Below are positions 17,419-25,855 of a stretch of 33,216 nucleotides of DNA, one piece after another. This stretch comes from Microcaldota archaeon (GTDB taxonomy: Archaea > Micrarchaeota > Micrarchaeia > Micrarchaeales > CABMGC01). The notes beneath the pieces were generated by a model. That model did not search any database. It was not told the origin of the DNA and saw nothing but the letters and a program-made list of their open reading frames with translations. The position numbers and the translations under genes are program-made. Position 1 is the stretch's first letter. Each line of letters opens with the position of its first letter. The stretch lies in assembly GCA_028867145.1 (NCBI GenBank), contig JAGWGX010000007.1:1-33216 (forward strand). Direction: 5' to 3'.

Positions 17419-19871
17419 ATTTGAGGAGAAGAATCAACTGGTGCTGCGGAGACTGGAGACGGGGCATCAATGTCTGAGCCGTCTAGCACCCTTGCGTCAA
17501 CGACTTTTGCGGAAGACTCGACCTTCATGAGCCTGACTCCTGATGCGCTCCTGCCGGTTATCCTTATCTCGTCGACCTCGAATTTTATCGTGACCCCCTT
17601 TGAGTTTATTATCAGGACCTTTGACTTGCCGTGCACAAAGACGGATTTTGCAACATCTCCGGTCTTTGGAGAGACCTTGAGGTTGATTATCCCGCTTCCG
17701 CTCCTGTTCTGGTCGCGGTACTTGCTGATCTCGGTGAGCTTTCCGTATCCGTGCTCTGTTACGGTGAGCAAATAGCCCGTCTCCTCCACGGGAATGATGT
17801 TCTTTGCAACATCATCGCTGCCGAGCCTTATTCCGCGCACGCCCATCGCGCTTCTCCCAAGAGCCCTGACATCCGCATCGTCAAACTTTATCGACTTTCC
17901 CTTCTTCGTGGCGATCATGATGTACTTCTCCTGCGCGTAGATTTGCGCATCTGCGATTGTGTCCCCCTGGTTTAGGGTTATTGCCCTAACTCCCGTGACC
18001 CTTGGATGCGCAAAGAGCTTTGCGGAAATCTTCTTGATCAGTCCCCTTGTGGTGAGGAACATTATCCTCGACTCCTCAAAGTTCTTTATGCTCATTATCG
18101 TAACGATCTTCTCGTCCTTGAGGTTTAGCAGGTTAACAATTGCCTTTCCTTCGGCGTACCTGCTCGACTCGGGAACCCTGTACGCCTTGAGCCAGTATGC
18201 CCTTCCCTTGTCAGAGATGCAAATTAGGTAGTCCTTTGCCTTGCAGGTGATTATCTGCTTTACAAAGTCGCCCTCCTTTAGGTTGATTGCGATAACTCCC
18301 CTTCCTCCGCGCGCCTGTTCCTTGTAGGTGGTCAGGTTCATTCTCTTCACGTAGCCAACGCTTGTGAAGATCACGGTAATCCTGTCGTCCGCAATTAGGT
18401 CCTCCTCTGTCCTATCGGAGGAGCCGTCGTCTTGGAGAAGCTGCGTCTTCCTTGGCCTGCCATACTCCTTTTTCACCTCGAGGGTCTCACTCTTGATTAT
18501 TGCATCCACCTTCTTTGGATCGGCAAGGATGCCTGAGTAGTGAGAGATCTTCCCTTCTAGCTCTGCTTTCTCATCGGTGAGAGAGGTGAACTCGAGGTTT
18601 GTGAGCTTTGAGAGCTTCATGTCAAGTATCGCATTAGCCTGCTTTTCTGAGAGCTCATAGTGCTTCATCAAAAGCGCGCGGGCTGAGGCGAGCTCCCTGC
18701 TCTCCTTGATCTGCTTCACCATCTGGTCGATGTTTGTGATTGCGACAAGCAGTCCCTCCACGATGTGGATGCGGTCCTTTGCCACATTTAGCTCAAAGGT
18801 GCTCCTCCTTGTGATTATCTCCCTCCTGTGGTTGATGAAGGCGAGGAGAAGCTCTAGGATGTTGAAGTTCTTTAGCTTCTTTCCAAGGATTGCAAGGTTG
18901 ATTATTGGGAAGGTGGTCTCAAGCTGCGTGTGCTTGTATAGAGAGTTGAGGATAACCTCGGGCTGTACATCGCCCCTAAGCTCAATTACGACCCTGATCT
19001 CGGTGTCGCTCTCATCCCTAATGTCTGTGATGCCCACAATTCGCTTTTCCTTGACGAGCTCTGCGATGTTTTGGATGAGAGCGGATTTGTTTACGCTGTA
19101 TGGAAGCTCGTGTAGGATTATCTGGTTCTCCTTTGTGTCAATCTCCGCCTTTGCCTTGATTGTGACCTGCCCCCTTCCGTACTTGTACCCATTGTAGGTG
19201 TTCTCTGAGATTAGTGCGATTCCGCCGGTTGGGAAGTCCGGCCCTTTGATTATGTTAAGTATGTCGGTAGGCGTCGTGCCCTCATTTTCAAGAACGTGCG
19301 AGATTGCATCGCACACCTCGATAAGGTTGTGTGGAGGCATGCTAGTTGAGACTCCAACTGCAATTCCGTAGGTTCCGTTCACCAAAAGATTTGGTATTTT
19401 TGCGGGGAGCACATCTGGCTCCTGCTCAGTGTTATCGTAATTTGGAATCATGTCAACGGTCTTCCTTTCAAGGTCGTCAATCATTCCCTCCGCAAGCTTG
19501 GTGAGTCGAACCTCAGTGTACCTCATTGCGGCTGGAGGGTCTCCGTCAACGGAACCGAAGTTTCCCTGTCCCTCCACAAATGTGTGGTTCATGGAGAAGT
19601 CCTGCGCCATTCGCACGAGCGATTCGTAAACCGCAGAGTCTCCGTGCGGGTGGTACTTACCGATTACGTCTCCCACAACCCTTGCCGACTTCTTTGTGGG
19701 CTGGTTGTGCACGTTGTTGATGTTGTACATGGCGTAGAGAATCCGTCTGTTGACCGGCTTGAGCCCGTCCCTTACGTCGGGGATTGCTCTGCCGATGATC
19801 ACGCTCATCGCGTAGTCAATGTAGCTAGATTGGAGTTCGTCCTCCAGCAGTACATTCTTTATGTTTTGCAT
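17415..19871 (-). CDS. gyrA: DNA gyrase subunit A
   Basis: [33 protein letters not shown], catalytic Tyr in [12 protein letters not shown], GyrA-box-like QARGGRG. Confidence 0.97.
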   Translation of the reverse strand: MQNIKNVLLEDELQSSYIDYAMSVIIGRAIPDVRDGLKPVNRRILYAMYNINNVHNQPTKKSARVVGDVIGKYHPHGDSAVYESLVRMAQDFSMNHTFVEGQGNFGSVDGDPPAAMRYTEVRLTKLAEGMIDDLERKTVDMIPNYDNTEQEPDVLPAKIPNLLVNGTYGIAVGVSTSMPPHNLIEVCDAISHVLENEGTTPTDILNIIKGPDFPTGGIALISENTYNGYKYGRGQVTIKAKAEIDTKENQIILHELPYSVNKSALIQNIAELVKEKRIVGITDIRDESDTEIRVVIELRGDVQPEVILNSLYKHTQLETTFPIINLAILGKKLKNFNILELLLAFINHRREIITRRSTFELNVAKDRIHIVEGLLVAITNIDQMVKQIKESRELASARALLMKHYELSEKQANAILDMKLSKLTNLEFTSLTDEKAELEGKISHYSGILADPKKVDAIIKSETLEVKKEYGRPRKTQLLQDDGSSDRTEEDLIADDRITVIFTSVGYVKRMNLTTYKEQARGGRGVIAINLKEGDFVKQIITCKAKDYLICISDKGRAYWLKAYRVPESSRYAEGKAIVNLLNLKDEKIVTIMSIKNFEESRIMFLTTRGLIKKISAKLFAHPRVTGVRAITLNQGDTIADAQIYAQEKYIMIATKKGKSIKFDDADVRALGRSAMGVRGIRLGSDDVAKNIIPVEETGYLLTVTEHGYGKLTEISKYRDQNRSGSGIINLKVSPKTGDVAKSVFVHGKSKVLIINSKGVTIKFEVDEIRITGRSASGVRLMKVESSAKVVDARVLDGSDIDAPSPVSAAPVDSSPQI

Positions 19872-19880
19872 GATTTTCCC

Positions 19881-21803
19881 TCATACGTCCAGGAACTTTA
19901 CCTCCGCTGAGTGCTCCTCAAGGAACTTTCTTCTCCTTGCGACGTCCACTCCCATGAGTATTGTGAAGAGCTCGTCAGCCTTTGCTCCGTCAAGTATGTT
20001 GATCTTCTTCAGCACCCTGTTGTCTGGGTTCATCGTGGTCTCCCAGAGCTGCTCCGGGTTCATCTCTCCAAGACCCTTGTATCTTTGCACGCCCGCCTTT
20101 CCGTCATAGTTCTTCATCTTTGCCTCAAGCTCCTCGTCGCTGTAGCAGTAAGAGGACTCTCTACCCTTTGTGAGCTTGTAGAGCGGCGGCTGTGCGATGT
20201 AAACATAGCCCTTCTCGATTAGCGGCTTTAGGTAACGATAGAGGAATGTGAGTATGAGGGTCCTGATGTGGCTTCCATCGACGTCCGCATCGCTCATCAG
20301 GACTATTTTCTTGTACCTTATCTTATCTGGATTGAATGTCTCCTTTATCCCTGTCCCAAATGCAGCGACCATTGCGTGAATCTCCGCATTGTCAAATATC
20401 TTGTCAACGCTTGCCTTCTCTACGTTGAGGATCTTTCCCTTTAGCGGCAAGATTGCCTGGAACTTCTTATCACGGCCCTGCTTGCTAGAGCCCCCTGCGC
20501 TCTCTCCCTCAACTATGAAGATCTCCGCCTTTTCCGGATCCGATTCTTGGCAATCCGCAAGCTTTCCGGGAAGCACAGAGCTCTCAAAGATGCTCCTCTT
20601 TCGAACCATCTCTCTTGCCTTTCTTGAAGCTTCTCGGGCTATCGCCGCATTGATTACTTTTTCTACAATTATCCTTGCCTCTGCAGGATGTTCCTCAAGA
20701 TATCTTGAGATCTGCGCATAGACAACGTTCTCCACTAGGCTCTTGACCTGAGTGTTGCCGAGTTTTTCCTTTGTCTGACCCTCGAATTCGGGGTTTGGCA
20801 TGAGCACGTTTATGATTCCGGTAAGCCCTTCTCGCACATCGTCTCCGCCAACCTTTATTTCCTTGTTTGCGGCGCTTGCGTTCTTTGCGATATAATTAGT
20901 AATGACCCTTGAGAAGGCGGACCTAAATCCGATCACGTGGGTTCCTCCCTCTGAGGTTCTTATGTTATTGACAAATGACTCGATTTTCTCGTCGTACTCC
21001 TTGTTGTACTGAAGCGCAATCTCAACTGTTGTCCCCTCTGCCTCCTTCTTGAAATGAATAGGCGCGGTGATAACCTCGATTCCCTTGTTTAGGTGCTCGA
21101 CAAAATCGACAAGCCCTCTTTGCGAATAGAACTCTGTTGTCTCCTCAGGGGCTGTCCTTGCATCAACCAGGATTATCCTAAGGCCCTGGTTTAGGAAGGT
21201 TGTGTACCTGAGCCTGTCCTTTAACACATCGACATTGAAGTGCGGAGCGTTGAAGATTTCAGGATCTGGCTTGAATCTAATCGTGGTTCCCTTGTCTTGC
21301 GTCTCGCCAACTTGGGTTAGCTCTGATGTCGGGTAACCTTTGCTGAAATCCATTCGGAACTTCTTCCCGTTTTTGTTGACAATCACCTGCGTGAACTCAG
21401 AAAGCGAGTTGATGACCGTGAGTCCCACTCCGTGCAGCCCTCCTGCGGTCTTGTAAACATCATTATTGAATTTTCCGCCCGAGTGAAGCGAGGTCATTAT
21501 GACCTCAAGCGCAGGCTTGTTGTACTTTGGCATTATGTCGATAGGAATTCCCCTTCCGTTGTCGGAGAGCTCTGCAATCTCTCCTGTGCCATCAGTGCTA
21601 AGCGTGATCCTTATTGTGTCGCAGTGCCCTGCCATCGCCTCGTCCACTGCGTTGTCAAGCGCTTCGTAGAGCAAATGGACGACTCCCCCAGGGCCTGTTG
21701 AGCCGATGTACATCGCAGGCCTTTTCCTAATTCCCTGGACTCCTTCAAGTACCACGATCTTTGATGCGTTATACTCGTCCTGCGTCTCTACCATAGCAAT
21801 CAA
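19881..21803 (-). CDS. gyrB: DNA gyrase subunit B
   Basis: LEGVQGIRKRPAMYIGSTGPGGVVHLLYEALDNAVDEA, EGESAGGSSKQGRDKKFQAILPLKGKILNVEKA, MSDADVDGSHIRTL, RRKFLEEHSAEVKFLDV. Confidence 0.97.
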   Translation of the reverse strand: MIAMVETQDEYNASKIVVLEGVQGIRKRPAMYIGSTGPGGVVHLLYEALDNAVDEAMAGHCDTIRITLSTDGTGEIAELSDNGRGIPIDIMPKYNKPALEVIMTSLHSGGKFNNDVYKTAGGLHGVGLTVINSLSEFTQVIVNKNGKKFRMDFSKGYPTSELTQVGETQDKGTTIRFKPDPEIFNAPHFNVDVLKDRLRYTTFLNQGLRIILVDARTAPEETTEFYSQRGLVDFVEHLNKGIEVITAPIHFKKEAEGTTVEIALQYNKEYDEKIESFVNNIRTSEGGTHVIGFRSAFSRVITNYIAKNASAANKEIKVGGDDVREGLTGIINVLMPNPEFEGQTKEKLGNTQVKSLVENVVYAQISRYLEEHPAEARIIVEKVINAAIAREASRKAREMVRKRSIFESSVLPGKLADCQESDPEKAEIFIVEGESAGGSSKQGRDKKFQAILPLKGKILNVEKASVDKIFDNAEIHAMVAAFGTGIKETFNPDKIRYKKIVLMSDADVDGSHIRTLILTFLYRYLKPLIEKGYVYIAQPPLYKLTKGRESSYCYSDEELEAKMKNYDGKAGVQRYKGLGEMNPEQLWETTMNPDNRVLKKINILDGAKADELFTILMGVDVARRRKFLEEHSAEVKFLDV

Positions 21804-21948
21804 AACCGATACTCCCGCATACTATAAGCGATTCAATCCTTATAAACCTTTTGAGGCTGGTTTGTCGTCGTAAAAAGAGTTAAAAACGGGTTGAAAATCA
21901 AACCTGTTTGGTATAATAATTATTACAACTTAGTTATACATTGATTTG

Positions 21949-23268
21949 ATGCGCAGAAAGGTAATAATTTTGGGTGCTGCGGGGCGTGATTTCCACAATT
22001 TCAACATGCTTTTCAGGGAAAATAATGAGTTTGAGGTTGTCGCTTTCACCGCTGCGCAGATTCCGTACATTGAAAAGAGAAGCTACCCAAGGGAGCTCTC
22101 CGGAAAATTATACAAGAGCGGAATTCCTATTTTTAGCGAGGCGAAATTGCCAGAATTAATTGAGAAATTGGGGGCGCAGATCTGCGTGATGTCCTATAGC
22201 GATGTCTATGAGGTGGACGTGATGCACAAGGCGAGCATCACAAACGCGCACGGTGCGGATTTTTGGATGGTTGCGCCTTCGCACACGATGATAAAATCAA
22301 GCAAGCCGGTGATTGCAGTGTGCGCGGTCAGGACAGGCAGCGGCAAGAGCCAGATCTCAAGGCATATCGCGAGCCTCATTAAAAAGCAGGGAAAGAGGCC
22401 GATAGTTTTGAGGCACCCGATGCCCTACGGTGACCTGAAAAGAGAGATTGTGCAGAGATTTGAGACGCTAGATGACCTTGACAGATACAAGGCCACAATC
22501 GAGGAAAGGGAGGATTATGAGCCGCACATTAGAAACAACACTGTTGTCTATGCAGGAGTGGACTATGAAAAAATACTAAGGCAGGCGGAAAAGGAGGCTG
22601 ATGTGATAATTTGGGATGGAGGGAACAATGATGCACCCTTCATTAAGCCCGATTTGATGATAACTGTTGCTGATCCTCTGCGAGTTGGGCACGAATTCTC
22701 ATATTACCCAGGGGAGATTGTCGTCAGGATGGCAAATTTGCTGGTAATAAACAAGGTCAACTCTGCGACAAAAGGGGAAGTTGCGCAGCTCAGGGAAAAT
22801 CTTAAGGGACTAAATGCTTCCGCTAAAATAATTTTGGCAAACTCTGAAATAAGCGTGGACACACCCTCAAAAATAAGGGGGAAGCGGGTCCTTGTGATTG
22901 AGGACGGCCCTACGGTAACACATGGCGGGATGAAATTTGGGGCCGCATTTGTTGCAGCAAAGAAGTATCATGCAAAAACTATTGTTGATGGAAGGCTCGG
23001 CGCAGTTGGGGAGATAAAAAAAGCATATGAAAAGTATCCGCACCTAAAGCTGATACTTCCGGCGCTTGGATACAGCAGGGCGGAGATACAAGACTTAGAT
23101 AAAACTATAAATAATGCAAAGTGTGATGTTATAGTGTCTGCGACGCCCATTGAGCTCTCTAGAGTTCTGCGCCTGCGGAGGGATGTGGTAAACGTTAGGT
23201 ATGAGCTTTCGGAGATTGGAAGCGCCCTTTCAGATACCATTATTAATTTTGTAAGGAAAGAGTGTTAG
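21949..23268 (+). CDS. Cyclic 2,3-diphosphoglycerate synthetase-like / predicted GTPase (COG2403-like)
   Basis: KVIILGAAGRDFHNFNMLFRENNEFEVVAFTAAQIPYIEKRSYP..., VCAVRTGSGKSQISRHIA (P-loop), LRHPMPYGDL, DVIIWDGGNNDAPFIKPDLMITVADPLRVGHE, EDGPTVTHGGMKFGA. Confidence 0.85.
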   Translation: MRRKVIILGAAGRDFHNFNMLFRENNEFEVVAFTAAQIPYIEKRSYPRELSGKLYKSGIPIFSEAKLPELIEKLGAQICVMSYSDVYEVDVMHKASITNAHGADFWMVAPSHTMIKSSKPVIAVCAVRTGSGKSQISRHIASLIKKQGKRPIVLRHPMPYGDLKREIVQRFETLDDLDRYKATIEEREDYEPHIRNNTVVYAGVDYEKILRQAEKEADVIIWDGGNNDAPFIKPDLMITVADPLRVGHEFSYYPGEIVVRMANLLVINKVNSATKGEVAQLRENLKGLNASAKIILANSEISVDTPSKIRGKRVLVIEDGPTVTHGGMKFGAAFVAAKKYHAKTIVDGRLGAVGEIKKAYEKYPHLKLILPALGYSRAEIQDLDKTINNAKCDVIVSATPIELSRVLRLRRDVVNVRYELSEIGSALSDTIINFVRKEC

Positions 23269-23277
23269 GTTATTTTT

Positions 23278-23352
23278 GGGTTCGTAACTCAGCTTGGTCA
23301 GAGTGGCTGGCTCTTAACCAGCAAGCCAGGGGTTCAAATCCCCTCGAGCCCA
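23278..23352 (+). tRNA. tRNA-Lys (anticodon CTT)
   Basis: Full cloverleaf: GGGTTCG/CGAGCCC acceptor, ACTC/GAGT D stem, GCTGG-CTCTTAA-CCAGC anticodon arm, AGGGG-TTCAAAT-CCCCT T arm, discriminator A. Confidence 0.95.
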
Positions 23353-23472
23353 TTTTATGTTTCGAAACAGGTTGCAAAACAACAAAATATGCTTTATATT
23401 TTGTAAAATAGAACAAGGTTTATATACCAAAAGAGCCATATTTTACTTAACTACCATTTCCTGTGATTCCCC

Positions 23473-24219
23473 ATGGCAAAATCAAACAAAAAGGCGACAA
23501 AAAAAATGAGTGTTAAGAGGACGGCAAAGAAGGTTACCAGACATGCCCCACCTAAGAAGGTGGCAAAGAAGGCAGTTTCAAGGCCAAAGGTCTCAAGGAA
23601 GATGATTAAGCGTTCAAAGGCTGTTTCTAAGATAAAGTCAGTCGCAAAGGTGGCAATCAAGAAGGAAAGGACAAAGAAGGAGAAAGTAGTTGCGCCGGAC
23701 TTCAGGGCGATGACGGTCGCTGACGAGTCTCTAATCAATGCAGTGGTTGCAAACGAGCACTTCACAAACCACGTCTCAAGGAGCGTTGGCAAGAGGGCAA
23801 AGGAGATAATCCAGCTGCTTGCGACCCCGCAGACGGACGATGCGGTCGCTGAGAAGCTTGGGATCAAGATCAACGAGGTGCGAAGGATGCTAAACACCCT
23901 AAACACCTACGGGGTAACAAGGTACAACGTCAACAAGGACAGCAAGGGCTGGCTCACATTCAAGTGGTACATCGACGCAAACAAGCTAACAGAGCTAAAG
24001 GAGCAAATTGTGCTAAGAAGCGGCGAGGGCTCATACAAGCTCCCCGAGGGGTGCAACGACTTTTTCATCTGCAACAAGTGCTACACCGAGGAGAAGACGA
24101 TCTTCCCGTTCGAGACGGCGCTTGAAATGAACTTCAAGCACGAGTGCGGCGGAGTGATGAAGCAGGTCAACAAGATGGAGGCCGAGCAGCTAATCATGCA
24201 GGAAGGAAAGCTTCTCTAA
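23473..24219 (+). CDS. tfe: Transcription factor E (TFE / TFIIE-alpha) with Lys/Arg-rich N-terminal extension
   Basis: wHTH core (ADESLINAVVANEH...AKEIIQLLATPQTDDAVAEKLGIKINEVRRMLNTLNTYGVTRYNV...GWLTFKWYID) and a zinc-ribbon-like FICNKCYTEEKTIFPFETALEMNFKHECGG; ~70-aa basic tail before the core. Confidence 0.88.
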   Translation: MAKSNKKATKKMSVKRTAKKVTRHAPPKKVAKKAVSRPKVSRKMIKRSKAVSKIKSVAKVAIKKERTKKEKVVAPDFRAMTVADESLINAVVANEHFTNHVSRSVGKRAKEIIQLLATPQTDDAVAEKLGIKINEVRRMLNTLNTYGVTRYNVNKDSKGWLTFKWYIDANKLTELKEQIVLRSGEGSYKLPEGCNDFFICNKCYTEEKTIFPFETALEMNFKHECGGVMKQVNKMEAEQLIMQEGKLL

Positions 24220-24260
24220 TCAGATAAAGTAATCTAGCTCGTAAAGGCCAAGGTTGTTTT

Positions 24261-24768
24261 ATGGATGACGTGAAAACCAAAACTTTGCCGTCGCAAGAGA
24301 AGGGCATTGTCAAAAAAGATTTGCCAGTCCCTCGTGATAGTAAACCTGTATTTGCAAGGGTCACAAGAATCTTTGACGAAAAGGATGAAACTCCTTTGTA
24401 CTGGAGATAACTTGCCAATTTTTAACACGAAAAACAGGAACATAATGGATCTTGGCCACGCTGGAGAGCACGGCAACATCGCGGAAATAAAGAGGCTGAT
24501 AGAGGTAGAGAAGGTGCCTGTTGATGCGCGGCTGCCAAATGATCCCTTCCACACTCATTCAAGCTCCCAGATGGCGGCGGCAAGGCACCAGCCTGAGACG
24601 CTTGAGCTCCTTTTGAGAACGTATCACGGAGACCCGTTCATAAAAAGCAGGAGCAAGATGAGCCTTGATGCAATTGCATGGAAGCATGAAGATTACAAGT
24701 CTGCGTTTGTGGCATGGAGGGCACAGGCGGAAATGGTTTACGGCCATCTTCGACAAAAGCTATTATAA
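24261..24768 (+). pseudogene. Ankyrin-repeat-like coding region split across two frames (24261-24410 and 24385-24768)
   Basis: Frame 1: ...IFDEKDETPLYWR-stop. Frame 2: NIMDLGHAGEHGNIAEIKRLIEVEKVPVDAR...MAAARHQPETLELLLRTYHGDPFIKSRSKMSLDAIAWKHEDYKS. A one-base frame change near 24405 would join them into an ankyrin-like protein. Confidence 0.5.
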
Positions 24769-24795
24769 GCTGTGGATACATATTATAGAAAAGAT

Positions 24796-24870
24796 AGCGA
24801 GGTAGGGTAGCCTGGAGTGCCCGCCGGGCTCATAACCCGGAGATCGATGGTCCAAATCCATCCCTCGCTA
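24796..24870 (+). tRNA. tRNA-Met (anticodon CAT), initiator-like
   Basis: AGCGAGG/CCTCGCT acceptor with A1-U72 pair, GGGT/GCCC D stem, CCGGG-CTCATAA-CCCGG anticodon arm with G-C run next to the loop, GATGG-TCCAAAT-CCATC T arm. Confidence 0.93.
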
Positions 24871-24904
24871 TAAAAATAAACGCCTAGCTAAGCGACGGCA
24901 AACT

Positions 24905-25045
24905 AACCACCCACCACCCCACACTTCCACTAATCGCGTTCCTTATATATAATTAACAAATAATAAATCATCAAATAAACCATACTCTTGGTTTTGTTTT
25001 TTGAATTATTAGTGGAAACACAGGGCTGTGGTTTTGTTTTTGGGA
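24905..25045. other. Candidate replication origin: inverted ORB-like elements around an AT-rich unwinding-type tract
   Basis: Left element (minus strand) ATTAGTGGAAGTGTGGGGTGGTGGGTGGT; right element (plus strand) ATTAGTGGAAACACAGGGCTGTGG. The 73 bp between them (24935-25007) have 17 G+C, about 77% A+T. Confidence 0.6.
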
Positions 25046-25080
25046 AGATTTTATAAGTTTTGAATGGTTAGGTAGTTAAC

Positions 25081-25545
25081 ATGGAAATAACAGTTGAGCA
25101 GCTCTACAACATGTCGTTGTCTGAAAGAAAGACTGGCGAGGTGCTTCCATTGCCAAAGGAGTTCTACAAAACCGCAGAATCAAAGCTAAAGTCGCTCGAA
25201 TCTGAGTCGGATCCGCAGCATGCAAACAACTTCAGAAAGCTGCTCGCATCGGTCAAGGAGAGGCGAATACAAAAACTATTAATATACTTAGCCTACAATA
25301 AACTATTGCCAAGTCAGGTGCCAGAAGAGGAGGAGGAGCTCTACGGAAAGGTGAAGCTTCTGCTTAACAGCAAAGAGCCTCCCTCGCAAAAGCTAAGGCA
25401 TGTGCGCGTAACAACCGAGATGCCCCAGCTGATGATGCCAAACGGAAGCAAGTCCGGGCCATACAAGCAAAACCAGCTGCTTGACCTCTCCGACAACTAT
25501 GAGGCGGAGTTCCTGCTAAACAACAAGCTCGCAGAGCAAGTTTGA
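25081..25545 (+). CDS. Archaeal GINS complex subunit (Gins51/Gins15-like)
   Basis: MEITVEQLYNMSLSERKTGEVLPLPKEFYKTAESKLKSLESE...ERRIQKLLIYLAYN; immediately upstream of L44e, as commonly seen for archaeal GINS. Confidence 0.7.
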   Translation: MEITVEQLYNMSLSERKTGEVLPLPKEFYKTAESKLKSLESESDPQHANNFRKLLASVKERRIQKLLIYLAYNKLLPSQVPEEEEELYGKVKLLLNSKEPPSQKLRHVRVTTEMPQLMMPNGSKSGPYKQNQLLDLSDNYEAEFLLNNKLAEQV

Positions 25546-25556
25546 AAAGTGATATT

Positions 25557-25850
25557 ATGAAAATAGCAAAAGAGATTTCAACGTACTGCCCTTACTGCAA
25601 CAAGCACACGGTGCACATCGTAAAGTCTGTGATAGGGCCAAAGCCGGCGAACCCGAGCAGGGGAATGAGCGTGAGCAACCGAAGGCACAACAGGAAGATC
25701 AAGGGTTATGTCGGTAAGGTCAAGGCTAAGACTCCGGTGAAGAAGCTTGCGAAGAAGCAGAAGGCTCTTCTTGAGTGCAAAGAGTGCCACAAGTCGATAC
25801 AGCGAGTCTTTGGGAACAGGACAAAGAAGAAGCTTGAGATCAAGCGTTGA
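25557..25850 (+). CDS. rpl44e: 50S ribosomal protein L44e
   Basis: MKIAKEISTYCPYCNKHTVHIVKSV...RGMSVSNRRHNRKIKGYVGKVKAKTPVKKLAKKQKALLECKECHKSIQRVFGNRTKKKLEI; ATG at 25557 preferred over TTG at 25542. Confidence 0.93.
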   Translation: MKIAKEISTYCPYCNKHTVHIVKSVIGPKPANPSRGMSVSNRRHNRKIKGYVGKVKAKTPVKKLAKKQKALLECKECHKSIQRVFGNRTKKKLEIKR

Positions 25851-25855
25851 ACTCC

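Noticed and set aside
24385-24410. Programmed ribosomal frameshift in the ankyrin-like gene
   Set aside because: No clear slippery heptamer at the junction; sequencing error, decay or reinitiation are simpler explanations.
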